The notes under the pieces are model-generated. The model did not search any database. It saw nothing but the letters and a program-made list of their open reading frames with translations, and had not been told where the DNA came from. This document shows positions 19,381 to 28,625 of a stretch of DNA of 64,000 bases, piece by piece. Source of the stretch: Burkholderiales bacterium (GTDB lineage Bacteria; Pseudomonadota; Gammaproteobacteria; Burkholderiales; Burkholderiaceae_C); assembly GCA_026400275.1 (NCBI GenBank), contig JAPLPK010000067.1:1-64000 (forward strand), read 5' to 3'. The position numbers and the translations under genes are program-made. Numbering within the stretch: the stretch's first letter is position 1; each line of letters starts with the position of its first letter.

Positions 19381-21263
19381 CAGACCGCCCAGCAGGCGCA
19401 ACCCAGCGCGCCCCAGAAGCTCTTCAGGTCGGCGATGGGCAGCTTGCTGCTCCAGGCCGTGGCGTGCTGGTGGCCGTGCACGTTGCAGTCGTTGGCGCAG
19501 GCACAGGCCGCTGCGGCCTGGCGCATCACGGCTTGCATGGGCGCACCCTGCTCGCCCCAACCCGCGTAGCCACCAAAGCGGCGCACCGGCGACCAGTCGG
19601 GCATCGCCGGTGGCAGTGGGCTGTCGTCATGCGCGGCGAAATCACCCGCGCCATAGACCACCTTGCCGCCGACGATGGTCAGCAGCGCCGTGGTGTCGGC
19701 AATCTCGGATTCGGCACAGGCGAAGAAGTCGCGGTCGGGCACCACCAGGTCGGCGAACTGGCCCACTTCGATGCGGCCCTTCTTGCCGACTTCATTGCTG
19801 AACCAGGTCACGTTCTCGGTCCACATGCGCAGGGCGGCTTCGCGGTCCAGGCAGTTGCGTTGTGGGTACAGCTGCATGCCACCCACGGTCTTGCCGGTGA
19901 CTAGCCAGGACAGCGATACCCAGGGGTTGTAGGAAGCGACACGGGTGGCGTCGGTACCGGCAGAGACCTTCACGCCCTTCTCCAGAATTTTCTTCACCGG
20001 CGGCGTAGCCTCGGCCGCGCCATGGCCGTAGCGCTCGACAAAGTATTCGCCCTGGTAGGCCATGCGGTGCTGCACGGCGATGCCACCGCCCAGTGCGGCG
20101 ATGCGGTCGATGGACTGGTCGGAGATGGTTTCGCAGTGGTCAAAGAACCAGTTCAGGCCTTGCAACGGTACATCCTGGTTGACACGCTCGAACACGTCCA
20201 GCGCGCGGCTGATGGTTTCGTCGTAGGTGGCATGCAGGCGCCAGGGCCAGCGGTTCTGCGCCAGCAGGCGCACCACTTCTTCAAGCTCGCCTTCCATCTC
20301 GGGCGCCATGTCGGGGCGCGGCTGGCGGAAGTCTTCAAAGTCGGCGGCAGAGAACACCAGCATCTCACCCGCACCGTTGTGGCGGAAGTAGTCTGTGCCC
20401 TGCTTGTACTGAGACGTGGCCGTCCAGTTCAGGAAATCGGCCTTCTCCTGCTTGGGCTTTTGGGTGAACAGGTTGTAGGCCAGGCGAATGGTCAGTTGGT
20501 CGGCCTTGGCCAGTTCTGCTATGACCTGGTAGTCGTCCGGGTAGTTCTGGAAACCGCCGCCGGCGTCGATGGCGCCAGTTACGCCCAGGCGGTTCAGTTC
20601 ACGCATGAAATGGCGTGTGGAATTCAGTTGGTACTCATACGGCAGCTTGGGCCCCTTGGCCAGCGTGGCGTAGAGGATGGACGCGTTGGGCTTGGCCAGC
20701 AGCAAGCCGCTGGGGTTGCCCGCGCTGTCGCGCACGATTTCGCCACCGGGTGGCGCGGGCGTGTCCTTGGTGTAGCCCACGGCGCGCAGCGCGGCGCCGT
20801 TGAGCAAGGCGCGGTCGTACAGGTGCAGCAGGAACACGGGCGTGTCGGGCGCCACCGCATTCAGTTCGGCGATGGTGGGCAAGCGCTTCTCGGCAAACTG
20901 GTGTTCGGTAAAGCCGCCCACCACCCGCACCCATTGCGGCGCGGGCGTGATGTCCACCTGGCGCTTGAGCATGCCCATGGCATCGGCCAGGCTGCGCACG
21001 CCGTCCCAGCGCAGCTCCAGGTTGAAGTTGAGCCCACCCCGGATGATGTGCAGGTGGTTGTCGATCAGACCTGGCAACACGCGCTTGCCACGCATGTCGA
21101 TGCGCTTGGTGTTCGGCCCCGCCAGCGGCATGACTTCTTGGTCGCTGCCAACATGGGTGAAGCGCCCGTCCCGGATCGCCACCGCACTGGCCGTTGGGTT
21201 GGCGCGGTCGAGTGTGGTGAACAGCCCGCGGTGCAGGATCAGGTCGGGATATACATCAGCCAT
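19380..21263 (-). CDS. YtcJ-like amidohydrolase
   Basis: VLPGLIDNHLHIIRGGLNFNLELRWDGVRSLADAM...NWFFDHCETIS...GTDATRVASYNPWVSLSWLVTGKTVGG. Confidence 0.9.
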   Translation of the reverse strand: MADVYPDLILHRGLFTTLDRANPTASAVAIRDGRFTHVGSDQEVMPLAGPNTKRIDMRGKRVLPGLIDNHLHIIRGGLNFNLELRWDGVRSLADAMGMLKRQVDITPAPQWVRVVGGFTEHQFAEKRLPTIAELNAVAPDTPVFLLHLYDRALLNGAALRAVGYTKDTPAPPGGEIVRDSAGNPSGLLLAKPNASILYATLAKGPKLPYEYQLNSTRHFMRELNRLGVTGAIDAGGGFQNYPDDYQVIAELAKADQLTIRLAYNLFTQKPKQEKADFLNWTATSQYKQGTDYFRHNGAGEMLVFSAADFEDFRQPRPDMAPEMEGELEEVVRLLAQNRWPWRLHATYDETISRALDVFERVNQDVPLQGLNWFFDHCETISDQSIDRIAALGGGIAVQHRMAYQGEYFVERYGHGAAEATPPVKKILEKGVKVSAGTDATRVASYNPWVSLSWLVTGKTVGGMQLYPQRNCLDREAALRMWTENVTWFSNEVGKKGRIEVGQFADLVVPDRDFFACAESEIADTTALLTIVGGKVVYGAGDFAAHDDSPLPPAMPDWSPVRRFGGYAGWGEQGAPMQAVMRQAAAACACANDCNVHGHQHATAWSSKLPIADLKSFWGALGCACWAV

Positions 21264-21429
21264 AGGACAGTCTTTCAGTGAAGCAATCGAAACAATCTGG
21301 CGGCGAGAGACTGGGTCAGATGCCGTAGCGAGCGGGCCGAGGTCGCGTTGAGGACCAGAGCCGTACTCCCGTACGGCGAGGACCGCAGACACGAGATCGG
21401 GCCGCGCAGTAGGCAGATGGCCTAGCCTC

Positions 21430-22083
21430 TCAGCCTTCGTGTGCACCAAACATGGCGCGGGCGTAGTTGATGCCGATACCGTAGCCGCCGCCAAACCTCT
21501 TCGCCACACCGGTGGTCATGTCGTAGGTGTCGCTACGCGCCCAGTCGCGTTGCATTTCCAGCAGGTATTGCAGCGAGGTCATGGGCTGTGCGCCGGCCTG
21601 CACCATGCGCTCCATGGCGCGGTTGTGCGCCTCATTGGAAATATCGCCGCAGGCATCGGCAATCACATACACCTCGAAGCCCTGGGCTATGGCAGACAGG
21701 GCCGGGCCCACGATGCACACGCTGGTCCACAGACCGGCCAGCACGATGCGGCTCTTGCCGATCTCGTTGATGCGCTGGATCACAGCCGCGTCTTCCCAGG
21801 TGTTCATGGACGTGCGGTCCAGTAAGCCCTGGCCGGGGAAGGGGGCTGTGACTTCTTCAAACATCGGGCCCGAGAAGCTTTTCTCGGCCACGGTGGTGAG
21901 GATGGTCGATACACCGAAGCCGGCCGCAGCGCTAGCCACCAGGCCCGCATTGGAGCGCAGCAGCACCGGGTCGATGGAGTTGGTGGCAAACGCCATTTGC
22001 GACTGGAAATCGATCATGACCAGGGTGTGGTCATGGGGGGTGAGCAACTTGGCGCCGGCGGTGGGGGTAGCGGTGATGGCCAT
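21430..22083 (-). CDS. Isochorismatase family hydrolase (YcaC-like)
   Basis: HTLVMIDFQSQMAFATNSID...VVLAGLWTSVCIVGPALSAIAQGFEVYVIADACGDISNEAHNRAMERMVQAGAQPM-type sequence. Confidence 0.9.
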   Translation of the reverse strand: MAITATPTAGAKLLTPHDHTLVMIDFQSQMAFATNSIDPVLLRSNAGLVASAAAGFGVSTILTTVAEKSFSGPMFEEVTAPFPGQGLLDRTSMNTWEDAAVIQRINEIGKSRIVLAGLWTSVCIVGPALSAIAQGFEVYVIADACGDISNEAHNRAMERMVQAGAQPMTSLQYLLEMQRDWARSDTYDMTTGVAKRFGGGYGIGINYARAMFGAHEG

Positions 22084-22254
22084 GGTGAGAACTCCTGGGA
22101 TGTGAAAAATCGATGTTGCGAACGACTAAGTACTTACCCGGTGCACGTTAGATGCAGCGGCCCGCAACAGATAGACGGTTTGCGCGATTTTTTGGACAAA
22201 TGTGCGCTGGCAGTGCAAGAGCTTGTTACAAGCCCTTGCAGCAGCGCCCCCAAC

Positions 22255-22956
22255 TTACGGTGCGGTATCCACCAGCACCAGCTCAGCATCGGCGATGGCT
22301 GTGACACGGATCGTCTCCACGTCACTGATCGCTGCACCGTCGCGGGCCAGCAGGCGCACGCCGTCCACGTCAACTTCACCGATGGCGGGCACCAAGTAGG
22401 CGCGGCGGTTCTTGCCCAGGTGGTACTCCGCCGTTTCACCAGCCTTCAGCGTGGCGCCGGACACCCGTGCATTGGTACGGATGGGCAAGGCCCCTTCATC
22501 ACCCGGCAGGCCGCTGGCCAGTGCCACAAAGCTGCCGGAGCGGTCGCCCTTGGGGAAGGGCTTGGCGCCCCAGGAAGGTGGCAGGCCACGGCCGTCCGGC
22601 ATGATCCAGATTTGGAAGATCTTGGTCACACCGGGTTCCTGGTTGTATTCCGAGTGGCGGATGCCGGTGCCCGCGCTCATCACCTGCACGTCACCTGCTT
22701 CGGTGCGGCCCTTGTTGCCCAGGTTGTCCTGGTGGGTGATGGCACCTTCACGGACGTAGGTGATGATTTCCATATTGGCATGGGCATGCGGCGGGAAGCC
22801 GGTGCCGGCGGCAATCGTGTCGTCGTTCCAGACCCGCAGGGCACCCCAGCCCATGCGTGCCGGGTCGTGGTATTCGGCAAACGAAAAATGGTGCTTGGCA
22901 TTGAGCCAGCCGTGGTCTGCGCCGCCGAGTGAGTCGAAAGGTCTGCGTTCAATCAT
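22255..22956 (-). CDS. Pirin family protein
   Basis: WGALRVWNDDTIAAGTGFPPHAHANMEIITYVREGAITHQDNLGNKGRTEAGDVQVMSAGTGIRHSEYN. Confidence 0.95.
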   Translation of the reverse strand: MIERRPFDSLGGADHGWLNAKHHFSFAEYHDPARMGWGALRVWNDDTIAAGTGFPPHAHANMEIITYVREGAITHQDNLGNKGRTEAGDVQVMSAGTGIRHSEYNQEPGVTKIFQIWIMPDGRGLPPSWGAKPFPKGDRSGSFVALASGLPGDEGALPIRTNARVSGATLKAGETAEYHLGKNRRAYLVPAIGEVDVDGVRLLARDGAAISDVETIRVTAIADAELVLVDTAP

Positions 22957-23056
22957 GGTGTTTCTCCGAGAAGTTATGTTGCGATGGAGAGACTTTATGA
23001 TTCGGCGATCAATAAGAGAATAGAAAAGATGGAAAACAATCCATTCCAAAATCTAC

Positions 23057-23139
23057 ATGCCCCCACGCTCATCGCTGCGCGTATCGCTGCCCCCCGAGGG
23101 GGCGCTCAGTGGCTTCGGGCGGCCGGGCGCCACTGACAC
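23057..23139. repeat. GC-rich palindromic intergenic element between pirin and lysR genes
   Basis: GCCCCCACGCTCATCGCTGCGCGTATCGCTGCCCCCCGAGGGGGCGCTCAGTGGCTTCGGGCGGCCGGGCGCCACTGA; nested inverted repeats (CCCCC/GGGGG, TCAGTGGC/GCCACTGA). Confidence 0.6.
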
Positions 23140-24075
23140 ATGACCAGACTGCCTGACCTCGAAGCCTGGGCCATCTTTGCCAAGGTGGCCGAAACCGGCT
23201 CTTTCGCCAAGGCGGCGGCCGAGCTGGGCATCTCGCAACCCACCGTGTCCAAGGCGCTGACGCGTCTGGAGGGCCGGCTCAAAACCACCTTGTTCCACCG
23301 CACCTCGCGGCGCATGTCGCTCACCGCCAGCGGCCAGGCCTCGCTGGAGCGCGCGGCCCGCATCCTCAGCGAAGGTGAAGCCGTGGAGGCAGAAGTTACC
23401 GAGCAGTCCAAAAACCTGCGTGGCCCTATCCGCATTGCAGCGCCCATGTCGTTTGGTGTGTCGCACCTGGCGCCTGCTCTGCCTGCGTTCATGGCCCTGC
23501 ACCCCGACGTGGCCCCGGACCTGCATTTCAGCGACGAGCTGATCGACATGGTGGCCGACGGGTTTGACGTGGCGCTGCGCATCTCGAACCTGCCCGACTC
23601 CAGCCTGCTGGCGCGCCGCCTGTGCACCGTGCGCCTGCTGCTGGTGGGCGCGCCTGCGTACTTCGCGCAACATGGCCGCCCCAGCCATCCGCGCGATCTG
23701 GCCACACACCGGGCGCTGCGCTATGTGCACACCCGCACCGGCGAGGCCTGGCGCTTTCAGCACGCGCGGTTGGGCGAGTTTTCACAGGTGGTCCCAGCCA
23801 CGCTGCGCGCCAACAACGCCGAAGGCCTGATCCCCGCGCTGCACGCCGGCTTGGGCCTGGCACTGCAGCCCGAGTTCCTGGCCTGGCACGACCTGCAGTC
23901 GGGGCTGCTAGAGACGGCACTGGACGACTGGCAGGTGCCCCCGATCGCCCTGCACATCGTCACCCCCCCGGGCCGGGCACGGCCCGCGCGGGTGCAGGCG
24001 CTCATCGAGTTCCTGGCCCACCATTTTGCGCAGGCGCCGTGGGCCCAGGAGCCGGAAGCAAGAGCAGGGCGCTAG
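23140..24075 (+). CDS. LysR family transcriptional regulator
   Basis: AKVAETGSFAKAAAELGISQPTVSKALTRLEGRLKTTLFHRTSRRMSLTASG. Confidence 0.95.
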   Translation: MTRLPDLEAWAIFAKVAETGSFAKAAAELGISQPTVSKALTRLEGRLKTTLFHRTSRRMSLTASGQASLERAARILSEGEAVEAEVTEQSKNLRGPIRIAAPMSFGVSHLAPALPAFMALHPDVAPDLHFSDELIDMVADGFDVALRISNLPDSSLLARRLCTVRLLLVGAPAYFAQHGRPSHPRDLATHRALRYVHTRTGEAWRFQHARLGEFSQVVPATLRANNAEGLIPALHAGLGLALQPEFLAWHDLQSGLLETALDDWQVPPIALHIVTPPGRARPARVQALIEFLAHHFAQAPWAQEPEARAGR

Positions 24076-24200
24076 CCTCTCATGCACGCGACCGATGCCC
24101 GCTACAGGAATGGAAAAATCAAACTTCATGCATTGAACACGGGATTGCCGTGCGCTTAGGGCGACGCTGAATGGGGCGGCGCACAAAAGGCAGCCTGCAT

Positions 24201-24243
24201 CACCCCGATACACCCCGTCACACCCTGTCACACCCCGTCACCC
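24201..24243. repeat. 10-bp tandem direct repeat
   Basis: CACCCCGATA CACCCCGTCA CACCCTGTCA CACCCCGTCA CCC. Confidence 0.9.
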
Positions 24244-24320
24244 ATGTAGTAGCCGGCTAACACCCGCCGCCGCGCGCATCGCCCAACAATGGACTCCCAA
24301 CCACCCTTGAGGAGACATCC

Positions 24321-24902
24321 ATGGCAGCGAAAAAGATTCTGATGATTTGCGGCGACTACTGCGAAGACTACGAAACCATGGTGCCGTTCCAGGCGCTGCT
24401 GGCCGTCGGCCACACGGTCCATGCGGTGTGCCCAGACAAGAAGGCCGGCGACGCGATCAAGACGGCGATCCACGACTTTGAAGGCGCGCAGACCTATAGC
24501 GAAAAGCCCGGCCACAACTTCACTCTGAACGCCACCTTCGCCGGCCTGGACGTGGCCAGCTACGACGCATTGGTGATCCCCGGCGGCCGTGGCCCCGAGT
24601 ACCTGCGCACCTACCCGGCGGTGATCTCGGCGGTGAAGCATTTCTTTGAAGCCAACAAGCCCGTGGCAGCGGTGTGCCACGGCGCGCAGTTGCTGGCCGG
24701 TGCCGGCGTGCTCAAGGGCCGCACCTGCTCGGCCTACCCGGCCTGCCGGGCCGAGGTGGAGATTGCGGGCGGCACCTATGCCGAGATTGCGATTGACGCG
24801 GCGGTGACGGACGGCAACCTGGTGTCCGCCCCCGCCTGGCCGGCGCACCCGGCCTGGATTGCGCAGTTTCTGGCCCTGCTGGGCACGCGCATCAGCTTGT
24901 AA
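24321..24902 (+). CDS. DJ-1/PfpI family protein
   Basis: [67 protein letters not shown]. Confidence 0.93.
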   Translation: MAAKKILMICGDYCEDYETMVPFQALLAVGHTVHAVCPDKKAGDAIKTAIHDFEGAQTYSEKPGHNFTLNATFAGLDVASYDALVIPGGRGPEYLRTYPAVISAVKHFFEANKPVAAVCHGAQLLAGAGVLKGRTCSAYPACRAEVEIAGGTYAEIAIDAAVTDGNLVSAPAWPAHPAWIAQFLALLGTRISL

Positions 24903-24963
24903 TCCGCCATTGACCGCAGCCCTGCGGCCTCCGATGATGGAGGCCGTTCCAGGGGTAATCACC

Positions 24964-25329
24964 ATGTGCCAAGTTTTCATCAGCGCCGATCCGCATCTGT
25001 ACGACAGCCGCGCCCGCTCCGTGCGCCTGCATGGCGTGGCGACCAGCATCAAGCTGGAAAATCTGTTCTGGCAGGTGCTGGCCGAGATCGCCCAGCGCGA
25101 CGGCATGGGCGTGCCCCAGCTCTGCGCCAAGCTGTATGACGAGCTGGTGGCCGAGCGCGGCGCGGTGGACAACTTTGCGTCCTTCTTGCGCGTCTGCTGT
25201 GGCCGTTACATGGCGCTGCAGCTGTCGGGCGGCATCCCGCAGGACACCTCGATTTCCATCCGCAGCCTGAATGCGCCACAAGTGCTGGCGACCGAAGGGC
25301 ACCGCAGCCTATTGGCGCGGGCTGCATAA
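24964..25329 (+). CDS. Ribbon-helix-helix domain protein (RHH_4-like)
   Basis: RSVRLHGVATSIKLENLFWQVLAEIAQRDGMGVPQLCAKLYDEL...NFASFLRVCCGRYMALQLSG. Confidence 0.78.
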   Translation: MCQVFISADPHLYDSRARSVRLHGVATSIKLENLFWQVLAEIAQRDGMGVPQLCAKLYDELVAERGAVDNFASFLRVCCGRYMALQLSGGIPQDTSISIRSLNAPQVLATEGHRSLLARAA

Positions 25330-25360
25330 GCCTGTTGGCGGTCCGCGTTGGCCGCAAGGC

Positions 25361-25424
25361 GTTTGCTACAAAATCAATAGCTTCTAGCGCAGTTCATGCC
25401 TGCGATGCAGGCACTTTTCCTTTG
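25361..25424. repeat. Dispersed palindromic element, copy F
   Basis: GTTTGCTACAAAATCAATAGCTTCTAGCGCAGTTCATGCCTGCGATGCAGGCACTTTTCCTTTG. Confidence 0.85.
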
Positions 25425-25884
25425 TAACTACAGCGTGGCGTTACGCCTTTGGCTTGCAGTCGCCTGCGCAGTGCTGCGTGGCTAATTTTCTTCCAATCTC
25501 GCGATTGCCAAGTGTGCGCTGGCTGCTAATTTTTATTTTCTGGATTAATCGACATCTTGATTGGATGGCGACGGTTAGGTTTAAGTGTCAATTAACTAAC
25601 TTTTGATAATTTTTATTATCTACAGGCGTCCGGATAATGTATGCGGTGCGCCGAGGAGTAGGTCGATTTTCCTCGCTGAAATAAGGTGTTTCACCAATGA
25701 AATTGGAGGTTTTGAATGCCTGTGCAGGTCGCCAGGTAACTAACTTTGGCGGCATTTTTTATTGTTGAATAAATCAAAGAAATTAATTTCTCTAGGAGTA
25801 ACTACTTAGAAAATTTATTCAAATTGGTGTTTAAAGTAGCGGCGTTCCGATAAACCCTATACCCACCACTAGGAAATTTTCAAA

Positions 25885-26808
25885 ATGAAAAAGCTCTTTA
25901 TCGCCGCCGCCGTCACCGCCTCTGTGTTGACCCCTTTTGCCGCGCATGCCCAGAAGATCGGCCTGGCCATGGCTAACCAGGAAACCTTCCTGGCCTACAT
26001 GTCCGACGCCCTGCTGGCGCAGGCGAAAACCGTCGGGGCCAATGTGCAGATGGAGTCGGCGGAGAACGACGTGAGCAAGCAGCTCAACCAGATCCAGAAC
26101 TTCATCACCCAGAAGGTAGAGGCCATCATCGTCAACCCGGTGGATACCGATGCCACCACCAAGATCACCAAGATGGTGACCGAGGCCGGCATCCCTCTGG
26201 TCTATGTGAACCGTAAGCCGGTGGACTTCGAGAAGCTGCCGAAGAACGTGGCCTTTGTGGCCTCGGACGAAAAAGTCTCGGGCACACTGCAAACCCAGGA
26301 AGTCTGCCGCGTGATGAAGGGCAAGGGCAATATCGTGGTGCTGATGGGCGAGCTGTCCAACGAAGCTGCACGCACCCGCACCAAGGACATCGAGGAAGTG
26401 CTGGCCACGAAGGAATGCGCGGGCATCAAGATTCTGGACAAACGCGAAGGCACCTGGCTGCGCACCAAGGGCACGGACATCGTGTCGAACTGGATCACCG
26501 CCGGACTGAAGTTTGACGCCATCATCGCCAACAACGACGAAATGGCGATCGGTGCGGTGCAGGCCCTGAAAGCCGCCAAGCGCTGGACCCCCGACTTCAT
26601 GGTGGCCGGTATCGACGCTACGCCCGATGCCCTGGCTTCGATGAAGGCCGGCGACCTGAAAGTCACCGTGTTCCAGAACGCCGCAGGCCAGGGCCGGGGC
26701 TCGCTTGAAGCCGCCATCAAGCTGATCAAGAAGCAGCCGGTGGACCGCTTTGTGAACATCCCGTTTGAGCTGGTTACGCCTGCCAACCTGGCCAAATACG
26801 CCAAGTAA
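25885..26808 (+). CDS. Periplasmic sugar-binding protein (RbsB/rhizopine-like)
   Basis: Signal peptide; IGLAMANQETFLAYMSDALLAQA...QNFITQKVEAIIVNPVDTDATTKITKMVTEAGIPLVYVNRKP. Confidence 0.92.
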   Translation: MKKLFIAAAVTASVLTPFAAHAQKIGLAMANQETFLAYMSDALLAQAKTVGANVQMESAENDVSKQLNQIQNFITQKVEAIIVNPVDTDATTKITKMVTEAGIPLVYVNRKPVDFEKLPKNVAFVASDEKVSGTLQTQEVCRVMKGKGNIVVLMGELSNEAARTRTKDIEEVLATKECAGIKILDKREGTWLRTKGTDIVSNWITAGLKFDAIIANNDEMAIGAVQALKAAKRWTPDFMVAGIDATPDALASMKAGDLKVTVFQNAAGQGRGSLEAAIKLIKKQPVDRFVNIPFELVTPANLAKYAK

Positions 26809-26820
26809 AGCAGGGCCTGT

Positions 26821-27795
26821 ATGCGATACCGCGACTTTGGCCGCACCGGCTGGAAGGTGAGTGAGGTGGCCTTTGGGGCCTGGCAGATCGGTGGCGACTG
26901 GGGCGCGGTAGACGATATGCGCTCTATCGACACCTTGTTGTACGCCTTTGACAAAGGCATCAACTTCGTCGATACCGCCGAGCTGTACGGCAAAGGCCAT
27001 AGCGAGGAGGTGATTGGCCGGGCGCTGCGGGCCTGGCAGGGCGACAAAATCTATGTTGCCACCAAGGTGCAACCCATCCAGTGGCCTAACGCAAACGACG
27101 ACCACCCGGCCATGCGCGGCCGCTACCCCGACTGGTATCTGCGCGACAGCGTCGAAAAGTCGCTGGAGCGCCTGGGCGTGGAGCGGCTGGACCTGCTGCA
27201 GCTGCACAGCTGGATGGGCGACGGCCTGTACGCGCTGGACTGGCTGGAGACCCTGAACCGCCTGCGCGCCGAGGGCAAGATCGACAAAATCGGCGTCTCC
27301 CTGCGCGACTTCCGGCCCGACGAGGGCATAGACCTGGCCCGTTTTGGCCTGGTGGACTCCATCCAGGTGGTCTACAACCTGTTCGAGCAGCGCCCGCGCC
27401 ACGGCCTGTTTCCGGCAGGCGAGCAGACATCGACGGCGTTCATCGCCCGGGTGCCGCTGGATTCCGGCGCATTGGTAGGCCATTGGACGGCCGACACCTA
27501 CGCCCGCTGGGCCCCCGGCTCGGTGCCGCACACCATGTTCCGCGAGGGCCGGTTTGCCGAGACCTTGGAGCGGGTGAAGCGACTCAAAAAGTTGTGCGCC
27601 CCCTACTACCCCACGCTGGCCGAGGCGGCCATGCGCTACGTGCTGGATTCCCGGCAGGTGTCCACGCTCATCCCGGGCATGCAAACCCGTGCCGAGGTGG
27701 ATATGAACCTGGTGTATTCCGATGGCCAGGCCTTCCCTGCCGAGCTGTTGGAAAAGCTGGGTGAACACCTTTGGATTCGGAACTACTACCAATGA
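26821..27795 (+). CDS. Aldo/keto reductase
   Basis: MRYRDFGRTGWKVSEVAFGAWQIGGDWG...NFVDTAELYGKGHSEEVIGRAL. Confidence 0.93.
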   Translation: MRYRDFGRTGWKVSEVAFGAWQIGGDWGAVDDMRSIDTLLYAFDKGINFVDTAELYGKGHSEEVIGRALRAWQGDKIYVATKVQPIQWPNANDDHPAMRGRYPDWYLRDSVEKSLERLGVERLDLLQLHSWMGDGLYALDWLETLNRLRAEGKIDKIGVSLRDFRPDEGIDLARFGLVDSIQVVYNLFEQRPRHGLFPAGEQTSTAFIARVPLDSGALVGHWTADTYARWAPGSVPHTMFREGRFAETLERVKRLKKLCAPYYPTLAEAAMRYVLDSRQVSTLIPGMQTRAEVDMNLVYSDGQAFPAELLEKLGEHLWIRNYYQ

Positions 27796-28514
27796 GCACC
27801 TTGCTACAAGCGCACCAACTGGAGCTGTTGCGGCCGCATGAAATCCGCGCCGAGCTGGCCCGCGCCTCCCGCGTCTACCTGCCGCTGGGCACCATCGAAT
27901 GGCACTGCGAGCATTTGCCGGTGGGGCTGGACGCGCTGACCGCCCACGGCGTGTGCCTGCGCGCCGCCCAGCGCAGCGGCGGCCTGGTCTACCCCACGCT
28001 GCACTACGGCACCGGCGGCGGCCACGGCATCTACCCGTGGACGGTGATGATGGAAACCGGCTCCGAGATCGTCGCCCAGCTGCGTAAAACCCTGGCCCGG
28101 CTGGAGGTGTTTGGCGTGGCCCAGGCGGTGCTGTTCACCGGGCACTTTGCCGACGAGCAGATCGCCATGGTGCGCCAGCTGGCCCAAGACTGGCAGGCCG
28201 AAGGCCACACGCTGCAGGTGCAGGCGCTGTCCATCAATATGCTGCCCCAGCCACCCATCGCCCCCGACCACGCCGGCCCGTTCGAGACCACGCTGCTGCA
28301 CGCCCTGTGGCCAGAGCGGGTGGACATAGCCCAGCTGCCGCCCAAGCCCGTGCGCACCGGCAACATCGAAGAAGACGGCTGGGGCCCGCAGCGCCATGTG
28401 CAAGGCCACCCCCTGTGGGGCGTGGTGGGCCCGGACCCGCGCGACTTCGACCCGGCGCGTGGGCCAGAGCTGCTGGAGGCGGTGGTGGCCTGGCTGGTGG
28501 CGGAGGTGGCCTGA
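27792..28514 (+). CDS. Creatininase family protein
   Basis: LPLGTIEWHCEHLPVGLDALTA...TLHYGTGGGHGIYPWTVMM...VLFTGHFADEQIAMV; ATGA overlap with the AKR. Confidence 0.87.
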   Translation: MSTLLQAHQLELLRPHEIRAELARASRVYLPLGTIEWHCEHLPVGLDALTAHGVCLRAAQRSGGLVYPTLHYGTGGGHGIYPWTVMMETGSEIVAQLRKTLARLEVFGVAQAVLFTGHFADEQIAMVRQLAQDWQAEGHTLQVQALSINMLPQPPIAPDHAGPFETTLLHALWPERVDIAQLPPKPVRTGNIEEDGWGPQRHVQGHPLWGVVGPDPRDFDPARGPELLEAVVAWLVAEVA

Positions 28515-28539
28515 ATTTGAATTTTCAGGCTATTTTTCA

Positions 28540-28599
28540 GGCATTAAATTGGCCGATAGCGCAGTAAACACGAGCGCCAGCAGCTATCAAAAAGAGAGT
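28540..28599. repeat. Dispersed palindromic element, copy G (reverse orientation)
   Basis: GGCATTAAATTGGCCGATAGCGCAGTAAACACGAGCGCCAGCAGCTATCAAAAAGAGAG. Confidence 0.8.
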
Positions 28600-28625
28600 T
28601 AAATACGATAGCAAAGCCCGCTGGC

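Noticed and set aside
19464-21281. Long plus-strand ORFs (19464-19904, 20022-21281) opposite the amidohydrolase
   Set aside because: Antisense shadows in codon-phase with a strongly supported gene.
25831-27792. 653-aa minus-strand ORF
   Set aside because: Spans the antisense strand of the sugar-binding protein and AKR genes; His/Gln/Val-rich shadow composition.
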